Notes under the pieces: generated by a model
The model's database searches: none
What the model saw: only the letters and a program-made list of their open reading frames with translations
What the model was told of the DNA's origin: nothing
Assembly: GCA_900547275.1 (NCBI GenBank)
Contig: URGA01000005.1
Span: 1-46,584 of the forward strand
Direction: 5' to 3'
From: an uncultured Oscillospiraceae bacterium
GTDB taxonomy: Bacteria > Bacillota > Clostridia > Oscillospirales > Acutalibacteraceae
Length of the DNA: 46,584 nucleotides
Part shown: positions 1 through 8,172 of the stretch, one piece after another
Layout: every line of letters starts with the position of its first letter
How positions within the stretch are numbered: the first letter of the stretch is position 1
Made by a program: the position numbers and the translations under genes

Positions 1-1786
1 CACCCGGGTCGCCCTGACGGCCGGCACGGCCGCGCAGCTGGTTGTCGATACGGCGGGATTCGTGGCGCTCGGTGCCGAGCACGTACAGACCGCCGAGCTT
101 GACGACTTCCTCATGCTCGTCCTTGACCTGGTCCTTGATTTCGGCCAAAGTGCCCGGCCAACGCTTCTCGTACTCGTCCGGAGTGTCATCCGGAGAATAG
201 CCTTCGGACTTGAGCTTCGCATCGGCGAGGAACTCGACGTTGCCGCCGAGCATGATATCGGTACCACGGCCTGCCATATTTGTTGAAATGGTAACGGCGC
301 CGAATTTACCTGCCTGAGCGATGATTTCCGCCTCGCGCTCGTGGTTCTTAGCGTTGAGGACGTTGTGCTTAATGTGTTCTTTCTTCAGCATTTTTGAAAG
401 AATTTCGCTCTTTTCAATGCTGATAGTGCCGACAAGAACCGGCTGTCCTTTTTCGTGGCACTTCTTAATCTGCTTGATTACGTTATGGTATTTGCCTGCT
501 TCTGTCTGGAAGATAACGTCCGGATGGTCGATACGGATAAGCGGCTTGTTGGTGGGAATTTCAACAACGTCCAGCTTGTAGATTTCGCTGAATTCCGGAG
601 CCTCTGTTGAAGCTGTACCTGTCATACCGGAAAGTTTTTCGTAAAGACGGAAGTAGTTCTGGAAGGTGATTGTAGCAAGAGTTTTGCTCTCGTGCTCAAC
701 CTTTACGCCTTCTTTTGCTTCAATAGCCTGGTGAAGACCTTCGTTGTAACGTCTGCCCAGCATGATACGGCCTGTGAATTCGTCTACGATAAGAACCTGA
801 CCGTCTTTTACAACGTAGTCAATATCGCGGCGCATAACGCCGATAGCCTTGATAGCCTGGTCGATGTGGTGGAGCAGAGTAGTATTTTCAATATCCATCA
901 GGTTGTCAACGTGGAAATATTCTTCCGCTTTCTTGACACCGTCCTGGGTAAGAGTTGCTGTTCTTGCTTTTTCGTCTACGATGAAATCACCTTCATAAGT
1001 TGCTTCGGTGTCCTGCTTTTCGTCCATCTTTGCAACCTTGACCATTTTAAGGGTCCTTGCAAAGGCGTTTGCCTGGCGGTAGAGGTCTGTTGACTGTTCG
1101 CCCTTACCGCTGATGATAAGAGGAGTTCTTGCCTCATCGATAAGGATTGAGTCTACCTCGTCTACGATAGCGAAAACGTGGCCGCGCTGAACTTTCTGCT
1201 CTTTGTACTGAACCATGTTGTCACGAAGATAGTCAAAGCCCATCTCGTTGTTTGTTCCGTAGGTGATATCGCATCTGTACGCTTCCTGGCGCTGTTCGTT
1301 TGTCTTTTCGTGGATAATAAGGCCGACTGAAAGACCGAGGAAACGGTAAAGTTTGCCCATCCATTCAGAGTCACGCTTTGCCAGATAGTCGTTGACAGTT
1401 ACGATGTGAACGCCTCTTCCGGTAAGACCGTTAAGGTAAGCCGGCAGGGTAGCAACAAGTGTTTTACCTTCACCTGTTTTCATTTCTGCGATACGGCCCT
1501 GATGAAGAACGATACCGCCGATGATCTGAACGGGGAAGTGCTTCATTCCGAGAACTCTCCATGCAGCCTCGCGGCATACGGCAAATGCGTCAGGCAGAAT
1601 ATCGTCAAGTGTTTCGCCTGCGGCAAGCCTGTCCTTAAGAACCTGGGTCTGCTCGGTGAGTTCCTTGTCGTCCATCTCCTGATATTTTGTCTCAAGGTCA
1701 AGTACCTTTTGCTTTGTTTTACTCAGGCGTTTTACTTCCTTTTTTGAGTAATCACCAAAGAGGGCTGTTACTAATTTGTTAGCCAT
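1..1786 (-). CDS. secA: Preprotein translocase ATPase SecA (partial, C-terminal part beyond window edge)
   Basis: SecA is the cytoplasmic motor that drives unfolded preproteins through SecYEG. About 595 codons are visible. The start is the ATG on the complement at 1784-1786, giving MANKLVTALF. Walker A (GEGKT) lies near residues 105-109, followed by VDEVDSILIDEART (DEAD-like motif II and linker) and NMAGRGTDIMLGGN near residue 516. The visible end is RIDNQLRGRAGRQGDPG, helicase motif VI. The C-terminal scaffold, wing and any zinc tail are outside the window. Residues 1-516 look clostridial. Residues 517-595 use almost only G/C-ending codons and carry GGLYVLGTERHES, typical of actinobacterial SecA, so the gene looks mosaic (see findings). 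It is transcribed divergently from the sugar-transferase unit. Confidence 0.97.
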   Translation of the reverse strand, partial: MANKLVTALFGDYSKKEVKRLSKTKQKVLDLETKYQEMDDKELTEQTQVLKDRLAAGETLDDILPDAFAVCREAAWRVLGMKHFPVQIIGGIVLHQGRIAEMKTGEGKTLVATLPAYLNGLTGRGVHIVTVNDYLAKRDSEWMGKLYRFLGLSVGLIIHEKTNEQRQEAYRCDITYGTNNEMGFDYLRDNMVQYKEQKVQRGHVFAIVDEVDSILIDEARTPLIISGKGEQSTDLYRQANAFARTLKMVKVAKMDEKQDTEATYEGDFIVDEKARTATLTQDGVKKAEEYFHVDNLMDIENTTLLHHIDQAIKAIGVMRRDIDYVVKDGQVLIVDEFTGRIMLGRRYNEGLHQAIEAKEGVKVEHESKTLATITFQNYFRLYEKLSGMTGTASTEAPEFSEIYKLDVVEIPTNKPLIRIDHPDVIFQTEAGKYHNVIKQIKKCHEKGQPVLVGTISIEKSEILSKMLKKEHIKHNVLNAKNHEREAEIIAQAGKFGAVTISTNMAGRGTDIMLGGNVEFLADAKLKSEGYSPDDTPDEYEKRWPGTLAEIKDQVKDEHEEVVKLGGLYVLGTERHESRRIDNQLRGRAGRQGDPG

Positions 1787-1849
1787 TTATTTTTTCACCT
1801 CATGTGTAATATCTTCTTTTTCGCCGCTTTTGAAAAAGCACTAAAAAAC

Positions 1850-1878
1850 ATTGTAACACAAAATCAACATTATGTCAC
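1850..1878 (-). promoter_or_regulatory. Predicted sigma-A promoter for secA
   Basis: On the complement, GTGACA (1873-1878) and TACAAT (1850-1855) are separated by 17 bases. This leaves a leader of about 60 bases before the secA start, with a GAGGTG ribosome-binding site near 1797. Confidence 0.6.
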
Positions 1879-1879
1879 T

Positions 1880-1907
1880 AAAAAAATAAATAATATGGAA
1901 ATATTAT
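1880..1907 (-). terminator. Weak AT-rich terminator after the lipoprotein gene
   Basis: On the complement, ATAATAT and ATATTAT arms (1890-1907) flank a 4-base loop and are followed by a T-rich run (1889-1880). The stem contains only A:T pairs, so it is weak. Readthrough into secA is plausible. Confidence 0.35.
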
Positions 1908-1919
1908 ACTATATTGCGC

Positions 1920-2510
1920 TTAACCGACTATTGATTTTACTGCGCCCAGCGCGCCGCCGGAAACGGCGTTTTCGGCGGTTTCGTCAAAGCAGAGAACGAG
2001 ATTTTTCTTATCCTGGCGGATTGTAAGAGTTACGTCTATGCCCTGGTCGGACATTTTTGCTTTTCCGATCTCGCTTACAAGAGTGGAAAGGTTTGAATCA
2101 AGCCAGCTATCGTTAGTAAGTTTGCCCAGAAGCTGAATTTTTGAATAATTGCTGAGAAGATCCTGGGTAAAATCGTAAGCCGCCTGTTCAAGGTCTTTGT
2201 TGCGAACCGTTACTGTTACGGTTTTATTTTCTATATCGATGGATTTTACATCAACGGTAAGATTTTTGAAGATTGCTCTTCCCAGTTCTGCAAACTGCTC
2301 GTGGTCTTCAGCAAATCCGACTATGTAACTTAAAGTTGATGATTCAACGTATTTATCAAGTTGCTCGGTATCAAATTCTTTGAGCGCATCAACGGCAACA
2401 TTAACCGTTTCGGTAATATTTTCTTCGGTCAATTCGGCATTAGGACCCGAACAGCCGGCAAAAACAAAAACTATTGACAAAACAAGAATTGCACTTATAA
2501 TTTTTTTCAT
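1920..2510 (-). CDS. Predicted lipoprotein of unknown function
   Basis: I do not recognise a characterised family. The 196-residue product begins MKKIISAILVLSIVFVFAGC, a lipoprotein signal peptide with lipobox FAGC, so it should be lipid-anchored on the outer face of the membrane after Lgt/Lsp processing. The mature part is acidic and rich in short beta-type segments (NKTVTVTVRNKDLEQ). It resembles the small DUF4878/NTF2-like lipoproteins common in Clostridia, though that assignment is only a guess. A longer reading frame starts 16 codons upstream, but the ATG at 2508-2510 has a GGAAG site at the right distance and places the signal peptide at the N-terminus. Confidence 0.75.
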   Translation of the reverse strand: MKKIISAILVLSIVFVFAGCSGPNAELTEENITETVNVAVDALKEFDTEQLDKYVESSTLSYIVGFAEDHEQFAELGRAIFKNLTVDVKSIDIENKTVTVTVRNKDLEQAAYDFTQDLLSNYSKIQLLGKLTNDSWLDSNLSTLVSEIGKAKMSDQGIDVTLTIRQDKKNLVLCFDETAENAVSGGALGAVKSIVG

Positions 2511-2540
2511 GTGTTTCTTCCTTTCGATTTGGTTTATAAT

Positions 2541-2569
2541 ATTATATATAATATGCAATGAGTTGGCAA
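2541..2569 (-). promoter_or_regulatory. Predicted sigma-A promoter for the lipoprotein gene
   Basis: On the complement, TTGCCA (2564-2569) and a perfect TATAAT (2541-2546) are spaced by 17 bases. The start codon follows about 30 bases downstream. Confidence 0.65.
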
Positions 2570-2640
2570 GGAAAAACTTTGAAGCAAGGAAAAATTAACA
2601 ATTTCGTAAAAAGATAAGTTGACGAATAATAAGTCTTATA

Positions 2641-2669
2641 TTGCATATTTGTTGCATATATGGTATAAT
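2641..2669 (+). promoter_or_regulatory. Predicted extended -10 promoter for the sugar transferase/lacZ unit
   Basis: TTGCAT (2641-2646), a 17-base spacer ending in TGG (extended -10), and a perfect TATAAT (2664-2669). It precedes a leader of about 120 bases. Confidence 0.65.
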
Positions 2670-2714
2670 CAATAAAATTCAGACACCCTATATTGATTTA
2701 TATTTAAAATAACA

Positions 2715-2764
2715 CCGGCTGCTTTCGCGCCGGGCGGGCATTATTCCCACGGTTCTGCTGCCCG
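2715..2764 (+). promoter_or_regulatory. Structured leader upstream of the sugar transferase
   Basis: Two short G+C-rich inverted repeats sit in an otherwise AT-rich leader: CCGGC/GCCGG (2715-2719 with 2729-2733) and CGGGCA/TGCCCG (2735-2740 with 2759-2764). No T-run follows the second stem. It matches no riboswitch class I know. Confidence 0.25.
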
Positions 2765-2799
2765 TTGTTTCAAAATAACTGTGAACAGGAACGTTGAAA

Positions 2800-3417
2800 A
2801 TGGAGAATAAAAACAAAAAGTGGTTCGGTCCCACTAAAATCAAACGGCTGTTTGACATAGTGGTTTCGTTTTTTTCGCTTATTATACTGTCACCGCTGTT
2901 TTTGGTGATTTGTATTATCAATCTTTTTACACCGGAGTGTTCCGTGTTTTTTACCCACGAACGCCGAGGCAGAAGAGGAAAACCGTTTAAGATTTATAAA
3001 TTCCAGACGATGAAAAACAACACTCCGAACTGTGCCACCGGCGATCTTGAAAACCCGGATCAGTATATTACAAAATTCGGCCGTTTTCTCAGAAAAACAA
3101 GTCTTGACGAACTTCCGCAGCTCTGGAATATCCTTAAAGGGGATATGAGTTTCGTAGGTCCGAGACCGCTTATTTCCAGCGAGATGAGGGCTCACCGCCT
3201 TCGTCTTGAGTACGGCGTTTACCGTTTTCGCCCCGGTCTTACCGGCTGGGCTCAGGTTAACGGACGAGACAGCATTTCTCTTATGCAGAAAATGAAACTG
3301 GATAAGTATTATTGCGATAACTGGAGTCTTATGCTCGATCTGAAAATACTTCTGCGCTCCGTTGGCGTATGTATTAAGCAGGAAGGCTTCCACGAAGGCA
3401 TTTATCACCGCCGCTGA
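2800..3417 (+). CDS. Undecaprenyl-phosphate sugar phosphotransferase (bacterial sugar transferase family)
   Basis: This is a small monotopic phosphoglycosyl transferase. Such enzymes move a sugar-1-phosphate from a nucleotide sugar onto undecaprenyl phosphate, the first membrane step of capsule, exopolysaccharide or glycoprotein glycan synthesis. The 205-residue protein has the family layout: basic N-terminus, one hydrophobic re-entrant helix (about residues 14-40), the conserved GKPFKIYKFQTM segment, LDELPQLWN with the Asp-Glu catalytic dyad, SFVGPRPL, and a C-terminal PGLTGWAQVNGR. The ATG at 2800 has AACAGGA nine bases upstream; an in-frame TTG at 2794 sits too close to it. No other polysaccharide gene is nearby. 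Its sugar substrate cannot be read from sequence. Confidence 0.9.
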   Translation: MENKNKKWFGPTKIKRLFDIVVSFFSLIILSPLFLVICIINLFTPECSVFFTHERRGRRGKPFKIYKFQTMKNNTPNCATGDLENPDQYITKFGRFLRKTSLDELPQLWNILKGDMSFVGPRPLISSEMRAHRLRLEYGVYRFRPGLTGWAQVNGRDSISLMQKMKLDKYYCDNWSLMLDLKILLRSVGVCIKQEGFHEGIYHRR

Positions 3418-3464
3418 TGCCCGGCAAAGAGTAAATCAATCATAAGCAGGAGAGTAAACAACTT

Positions 3465-6400
3465 ATGGAAAGAAATTTTATTGACGGTTATGTTGAGTGG
3501 CAGGCAAATCCGGAGATTACCGGAGTTAATAAACTGCCCCAGCATGCTACATTTATGCCTTATGACTCTTTTGACGAAGCGAAGAAGGCAGACCGCTATG
3601 CGTCTTCAAGATGCAAGCTGCTTAACGGCAAGTGGAAGTTTAAACTTTACAAAAACTATGCTTACCGTCCGTCAGATTTTGCTCAGCCCCATTATGACGC
3701 TCATAATTGGGACACGATAACTGTTCCCGGCAGCTGGCAGATGCAGGGTTACGACCAAAATCAGTACTGCAACGTCCGCTATCCCTGGGAAGGCCATGAG
3801 GATATCTGCCCTCCGAACGCTCCTACTAAGCACAACCCGGTTGGCTGTTATCTTAAGAAGATACACGTAGGCGCGGCGATGCTTTCAAAGAGAGTTGTTC
3901 TCTGTTTTGAGGGTGTTGAATCTGCATTTTATCTTTACATAAACGGCGAGCGCGTCGGTTACAGCGAGTCAACATTTAACAGATCCGAATTTGATATTTC
4001 CCGTTATCTTAAAGAGGGTTCAAACGTTATCGGAGTTGAGGTTTACCGCTGGTGCACCGGTTCTTGGCTTGAATGCCAGGATATGTGGCGCATGGCGGGA
4101 ATTTTCCGCGACGTTTATCTCTACACCACGGAAAAAGAATATATCCGTGATTTTCAGCTTCGCGCTACTCCCGACAGTGAATTTAACGACGGTTTTGTTG
4201 ACGTGCTTGTTAAGACAAACGGCGCTTACGAGGGACTGTCAATAGATATGAGCGTGCTCAACGACAAGGGCGAAGTGGTTGCCCTTGACTGCCAGTACGC
4301 GAATGAGGACCACCGCACATCTCTGCGAGCTATCGTCGCAGGTGCGGATATGTGGAGCAGTGAAAATCCCGCTCTTTATACAGTTGTTCTTACTCTCAAA
4401 AACAACGGAACGCCTATTGAGTATATCTCAGCAAAATTCGGCTTCCGTAAAGTTGAAATAAAAGACGGCGTAATCCGCATAAACGGAAAGCGCGTTATAT
4501 TTAAAGGAACGAACCGCCACGAGTTTGACTGCCATACAGGCAGATATATTACCGAAGACGTAATGCGCTACGATATTGAGATGATGAAAAAGGCAAACAT
4601 GAACGCCGTGCGCACATCTCACTATCCCAACTGCCCCCGCTGGCTGGAACTCTGCGACGAGTACGGTCTTTATGTTATTGATGAAAACAACATGGAGACC
4701 CACGGAACAGGCTGGTCAACCATTATCGGCTGTCCACAGCTTCCCGGCTCACGCCCTGAGTGGGAAAAGGCCTGCATGGACAGAATTAAGGCGCTTTACG
4801 AGCGCGACAAGAACTGCACCTGCGTTGTTTGCTGGTCAATGGGCAATGAGAGCCTGGGCGGAGAAACTCCCAAGAAAATGTACAATTATCTCAAGTCGGT
4901 TGACGACACTAGATTTGTTCATTATGAATGCTACAACGCTCCCGATGAAAAGAATTTGTCAGACGTTCAGTCAAGAATGTATGCAAGACCTTACGAGTGT
5001 GAGGACTACGCTCTGACAAGACGCGACGGCAGACCGTTTATCCTCTGCGAATATACCCACGCAATGGGCAACTCCTGCGGCTCAACCGACGAGTACACAA
5101 GACTTTGGGAAAAATACCCCTGCCTGCAGGGCGGCTTCGTTTGGGACTGGGTAGACCAGAGCATTATGACAAAGGACGAAAACGGGGTTGAGTATCTGGC
5201 TTACGGCGGCGACTTCGGCGAAAGTCCCCACGACGGCCACTTCTGCGGAAACGGACTTCTTTTCGGCGACAGAAAAGTTACTCCTAAATATTTCGAGATC
5301 CGCAAGCTTTATCAGTTCGTTGAGTTCAACGCAATTGACGCGGCAAAGGGTATCATCGAAATAAAAAATAAATATATGTTCACCAACCTGAATAAGTATG
5401 AACTGTATTGGTGCCAGTGCTCAGACAAGGGCGTCTTCCGCGACGGCGTTCTTGATATTGACCTGGAGCCGATGTCAAAGATGGTTGTTGACATTGAACT
5501 CAACAGAGTTACCAACACTGAGTGCTACCTGAACCTTGAACTTCGCACAAAGGAAGATACCTCCTGGTGTGAAGCGGGCTATGTAGTGGCTGAGGAACAG
5601 TTCGTTATCAACGAGTTTGAAAATACTTATGACGAATTGCAGGAAGACGCGCCTCTTCTGGTTGACGATACTTACGGTTCTCTCCGCGTTATGAGCGAGG
5701 ACGTAAATATCCGTTTTGAGCGCCGTGAGCGCAACCAGCTTGTTTCAATCAAAGTCGGCGGAGAAGAATTGCTTCAGCAGCCGATGCGCTTTAACTTCTG
5801 GCGCGCTCTTACGGATAACGACCGCGGCTCAAGAGCAGGCTCAAGACTGGGTTGCTGGCGTGACGCCGGCGATACTCCCGGAATTTACAACAATACAAAA
5901 TGGTCTATTGAGAATTATAAAATTCTTGACGGCGGCAAGAAGATTGTCGTTGTCAGCGGCGCCAGAGTTTGCACTCAGCCGGAAAGCAGAGGCCAGGTTA
6001 TTTATACAATCACGTCAACGGGAATGGAAATTGATATGCAGTTTTATCCCGATGATTCACTGCCTGAAATTCCGGAAGTTGGTCTTCTCTTTGAGCTTCC
6101 GCCTGATTTTGAAAACGTTACTTATTTAGGCGCAGGCCCCGAGGAAAACTATATTGACAGATGCAGTGCGGCTAAAATCGGTCTTTATTCAACAACAGTT
6201 ACCGATCTTTACACCGATTATCTTAAGCCCCAGGAATGCGGCAACCGCACCGGAGTGCGCTATGCAACAATCGTAGGCAACAAGAAAGTATTCAGCCTTG
6301 TTGCTGAGCCGTCAATGGAGCTGAACGTTAGCCACTGGCTGCCCAAGGAAATCGAAAACGCATGGCACCGCAAGGAACTGCCCCCTGTAAACAAGACGGT

Positions 6401-6524
6401 AGTACGCTGTATCGCCCGCCAGCAGGGCGTAGGCGGTTATGACAGCTGGGACGCTCACTGCAACGAGATTTATAAGAACAAAACCGATAAGGTTTATCGC
6501 CTGAAATTCCAGATAAGGTTTTAA
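3465..6524 (+). CDS. lacZ: Beta-galactosidase, glycoside hydrolase family 2 (LacZ type)
   Basis: This hydrolyses terminal beta-galactosides such as lactose, probably in the cytoplasm since no signal peptide is present. At 1019 residues it matches the E. coli LacZ length class. Order: sugar-binding jelly roll (about 40-220), immunoglobulin-like domain, TIM barrel from about residue 330 with FKGTNRHEFD, the acid/base glutamate in CWSMGNES (E462) and the nucleophile in ILCEYTHAMGNS (E529), then the C-terminal beta-sandwich small domain. It starts 47 bases after the sugar transferase with an AGGAG site, with no promoter or terminator between, so the two are probably co-transcribed. No lactose permease or local regulator is present. 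Preference among beta-galactosides is unknown. Confidence 0.93.
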   Translation: MERNFIDGYVEWQANPEITGVNKLPQHATFMPYDSFDEAKKADRYASSRCKLLNGKWKFKLYKNYAYRPSDFAQPHYDAHNWDTITVPGSWQMQGYDQNQYCNVRYPWEGHEDICPPNAPTKHNPVGCYLKKIHVGAAMLSKRVVLCFEGVESAFYLYINGERVGYSESTFNRSEFDISRYLKEGSNVIGVEVYRWCTGSWLECQDMWRMAGIFRDVYLYTTEKEYIRDFQLRATPDSEFNDGFVDVLVKTNGAYEGLSIDMSVLNDKGEVVALDCQYANEDHRTSLRAIVAGADMWSSENPALYTVVLTLKNNGTPIEYISAKFGFRKVEIKDGVIRINGKRVIFKGTNRHEFDCHTGRYITEDVMRYDIEMMKKANMNAVRTSHYPNCPRWLELCDEYGLYVIDENNMETHGTGWSTIIGCPQLPGSRPEWEKACMDRIKALYERDKNCTCVVCWSMGNESLGGETPKKMYNYLKSVDDTRFVHYECYNAPDEKNLSDVQSRMYARPYECEDYALTRRDGRPFILCEYTHAMGNSCGSTDEYTRLWEKYPCLQGGFVWDWVDQSIMTKDENGVEYLAYGGDFGESPHDGHFCGNGLLFGDRKVTPKYFEIRKLYQFVEFNAIDAAKGIIEIKNKYMFTNLNKYELYWCQCSDKGVFRDGVLDIDLEPMSKMVVDIELNRVTNTECYLNLELRTKEDTSWCEAGYVVAEEQFVINEFENTYDELQEDAPLLVDDTYGSLRVMSEDVNIRFERRERNQLVSIKVGGEELLQQPMRFNFWRALTDNDRGSRAGSRLGCWRDAGDTPGIYNNTKWSIENYKILDGGKKIVVVSGARVCTQPESRGQVIYTITSTGMEIDMQFYPDDSLPEIPEVGLLFELPPDFENVTYLGAGPEENYIDRCSAAKIGLYSTTVTDLYTDYLKPQECGNRTGVRYATIVGNKKVFSLVAEPSMELNVSHWLPKEIENAWHRKELPPVNKTVVRCIARQQGVGGYDSWDAHCNEIYKNKTDKVYRLKFQIRF

Positions 6525-6562
6525 TTAAAAGTTTACGAAATATTAAATTGTAGAAAAGATAC

Positions 6563-6591
6563 TTGACAATTTTGTGCAAAAGCATTATATT
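6563..6591 (+). promoter_or_regulatory. Predicted sigma-A promoter for the radical SAM gene
   Basis: A perfect TTGACA (6563-6568), a 17-base spacer and TATATT (6586-6591). It lies about 80 bases before the start codon. Confidence 0.75.
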
Positions 6592-6598
6592 TGCTTTT
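6578..6598. promoter_or_regulatory. Inverted repeat overlapping the -10 box (possible operator)
   Basis: AAAAGCA (6578-6584) and TGCTTTT (6592-6598) are perfect 7-base inverted arms with a 7-base centre covering the -10 hexamer. A repressor bound here would block the promoter. No cognate regulator is encoded nearby. Confidence 0.3.
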
Positions 6599-6631
6599 AC
6601 CGACTGTTATATTTTAATTTATTGATACTTG

Positions 6632-6657
6632 CCGCCTTAATTCTCTGAAAAAGGCGG
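6632..6657 (+). promoter_or_regulatory. Leader stem-loop just upstream of the radical SAM ribosome-binding site
   Basis: CCGCCTT (6632-6638) and AAGGCGG (6651-6657) form a 7-base-pair stem with a 12-base loop. It ends four bases before the GGAGG site, so it may modulate translation. No T-run follows. Confidence 0.4.
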
Positions 6658-6673
6658 TTACGGAGGAAAAGTG

Positions 6674-8104
6674 ATGAAATCTCTAAAAGAGTCAGCCATG
6701 ACAGTGGCAATTAAGCAGGCTGTAAAGTATGCACGCAAGGATTTTAACAACAACGCTCCCAAAATCCTTTCGCTTCTTGAAATGGCAGACGTTAAGAAAG
6801 TAAACAGAAGCACTTACGCAGGTCTGCATAAGGTGCTGGATGATCCTGACAACAACTGGATGCAGTTTGCAAGAAAGCTTGTTTGCGACACAAATCCCGA
6901 AGTTGTTGAAAAGATGATTCCGCCTATGCTCAACGTTGCTATCAACAGCTATTCCCAGAGAATGAAAGCTATCGAAGAAAACGACTGCAACGTTCCGTGG
7001 GCTATCCTTATGGACCCCACCGCTGCCTGCAACCTTAAGTGCAAAGGCTGCTGGGCCGCTGAGTACGGCCACACAAGCCAGCTGGATTACGAAACACTTG
7101 CCCGTATTATCAAAGAAGGCAAGGAACTGGGCACATATATGTATCTTTATACCGGCGGTGAGCCGCTGATGCGCAAGAAGGATGTTATCCGTCTGTGCGA
7201 GGAAAATCCCGACTGTATCTTCATGTGCTTTACAAACGGCACTCTGCTTGACGACGAGTTTGCAGACGAAATGGTACGCGTAGGCAACTTCTTCCCGGCG
7301 TTCTCAATTGAAGGCCACGAAGAAGAAAACGACTTCAGACGCGGAGAGGGTACATATAAGAAGGTTTGCGAAGCTATGGAAAGACTGCGTAAGCGCGGTT
7401 ATCCTTTCGGCGCGTCTCTTTGCTATACAAGCAAGAACGTTGATCTGCTTTCATCCGATGAATATATGGATTGGCTCATTGATCAGGGCGTAATGTTCGC
7501 ATGGTTCTTTACCTATATGCCCGTAGGCAACGGCGCTGTGCCCGAACTTATGGTAAACGCTGACCAGCGTGCCCTTATGTATAAGAAAATGCACGAATGG
7601 CGCAAGACAAAGGCTATCTTTGCCCTTGATTTCTGGAATGACGGCGAGTACGTTCAGGGCTGTATTGCCGGCGGACGTCATTATTTCCATATCAACGCAA
7701 ACGGTGACTGCGAGCCGTGCGCATTTGTTCATTATTCAAACGTAAACATTAAAGAAGCATCTTTGCTTGACGCTCTTAAGTCTCCTCTTTTCCAGGCTTA
7801 CAGACGTAATCAGCCTTTCTCAAACAACATGCTGAGACCATGCCCCGTGCTTGATAACCCGGGCGCTATCAGCAAAATGGTTAAGGAAACAGGCGCTTAT
7901 TCAACAGAAATGCTGGCGCCCGAATCCGCAAACGCTCTGTTTGACAAGACTATCGGCGCCGCTAAACTCTGGAAGGTAAAGGCAGACGAACTGTTTGACA
8001 GAGACAAATTCATCAAGAACCATATCAAAGATGAAAACATGTACAACTTTGAAATTGCGGACGAAGACCGTGAATTCTCAGAGTTTGACAAAACAGAAGA
8101 ATAA
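6674..8104 (+). CDS. Radical SAM protein with SPASM-like C-terminal cysteines, function unknown
   Basis: The enzyme is predicted to cleave S-adenosylmethionine with a [4Fe-4S] cluster to make a radical. The cluster motif is CNLKCKGC (C119, C123, C126), preceded by MDPTAA and followed by a GGEPL motif. A second set of cysteines in GDCEPCAFVHYS (near residues 345-348) and RPCPVLDNPGA suggests an auxiliary cluster region of SPASM/twitch type. The substrate is unknown. No peptide precursor or partner enzyme lies next to it; it is monocistronic with its own promoter and terminator. The ATG at 6674 is chosen over the adjacent GTG at 6671 because GGAGG lies seven bases before it. Radical SAM membership is secure; any pathway would be a guess. 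Confidence 0.85.
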   Translation: MKSLKESAMTVAIKQAVKYARKDFNNNAPKILSLLEMADVKKVNRSTYAGLHKVLDDPDNNWMQFARKLVCDTNPEVVEKMIPPMLNVAINSYSQRMKAIEENDCNVPWAILMDPTAACNLKCKGCWAAEYGHTSQLDYETLARIIKEGKELGTYMYLYTGGEPLMRKKDVIRLCEENPDCIFMCFTNGTLLDDEFADEMVRVGNFFPAFSIEGHEEENDFRRGEGTYKKVCEAMERLRKRGYPFGASLCYTSKNVDLLSSDEYMDWLIDQGVMFAWFFTYMPVGNGAVPELMVNADQRALMYKKMHEWRKTKAIFALDFWNDGEYVQGCIAGGRHYFHINANGDCEPCAFVHYSNVNIKEASLLDALKSPLFQAYRRNQPFSNNMLRPCPVLDNPGAISKMVKETGAYSTEMLAPESANALFDKTIGAAKLWKVKADELFDRDKFIKNHIKDENMYNFEIADEDREFSEFDKTEE

Positions 8105-8119
8105 TTGTAATAATATTAA

Positions 8120-8162
8120 GGGCGCACGAATGGCTTTTGCCGCGGTGCGCCCGTGATTTTTT
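8120..8162 (+). terminator. Rho-independent terminator after the radical SAM gene
   Basis: GGGCGCAC (8120-8127) pairs with GTGCGCCC (8145-8152), followed shortly by a run of six T (8157-8162). The T-run directly precedes the ribosome-binding site of the next gene. Confidence 0.75.
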
Positions 8163-8172
8163 GGAGTGAAAA

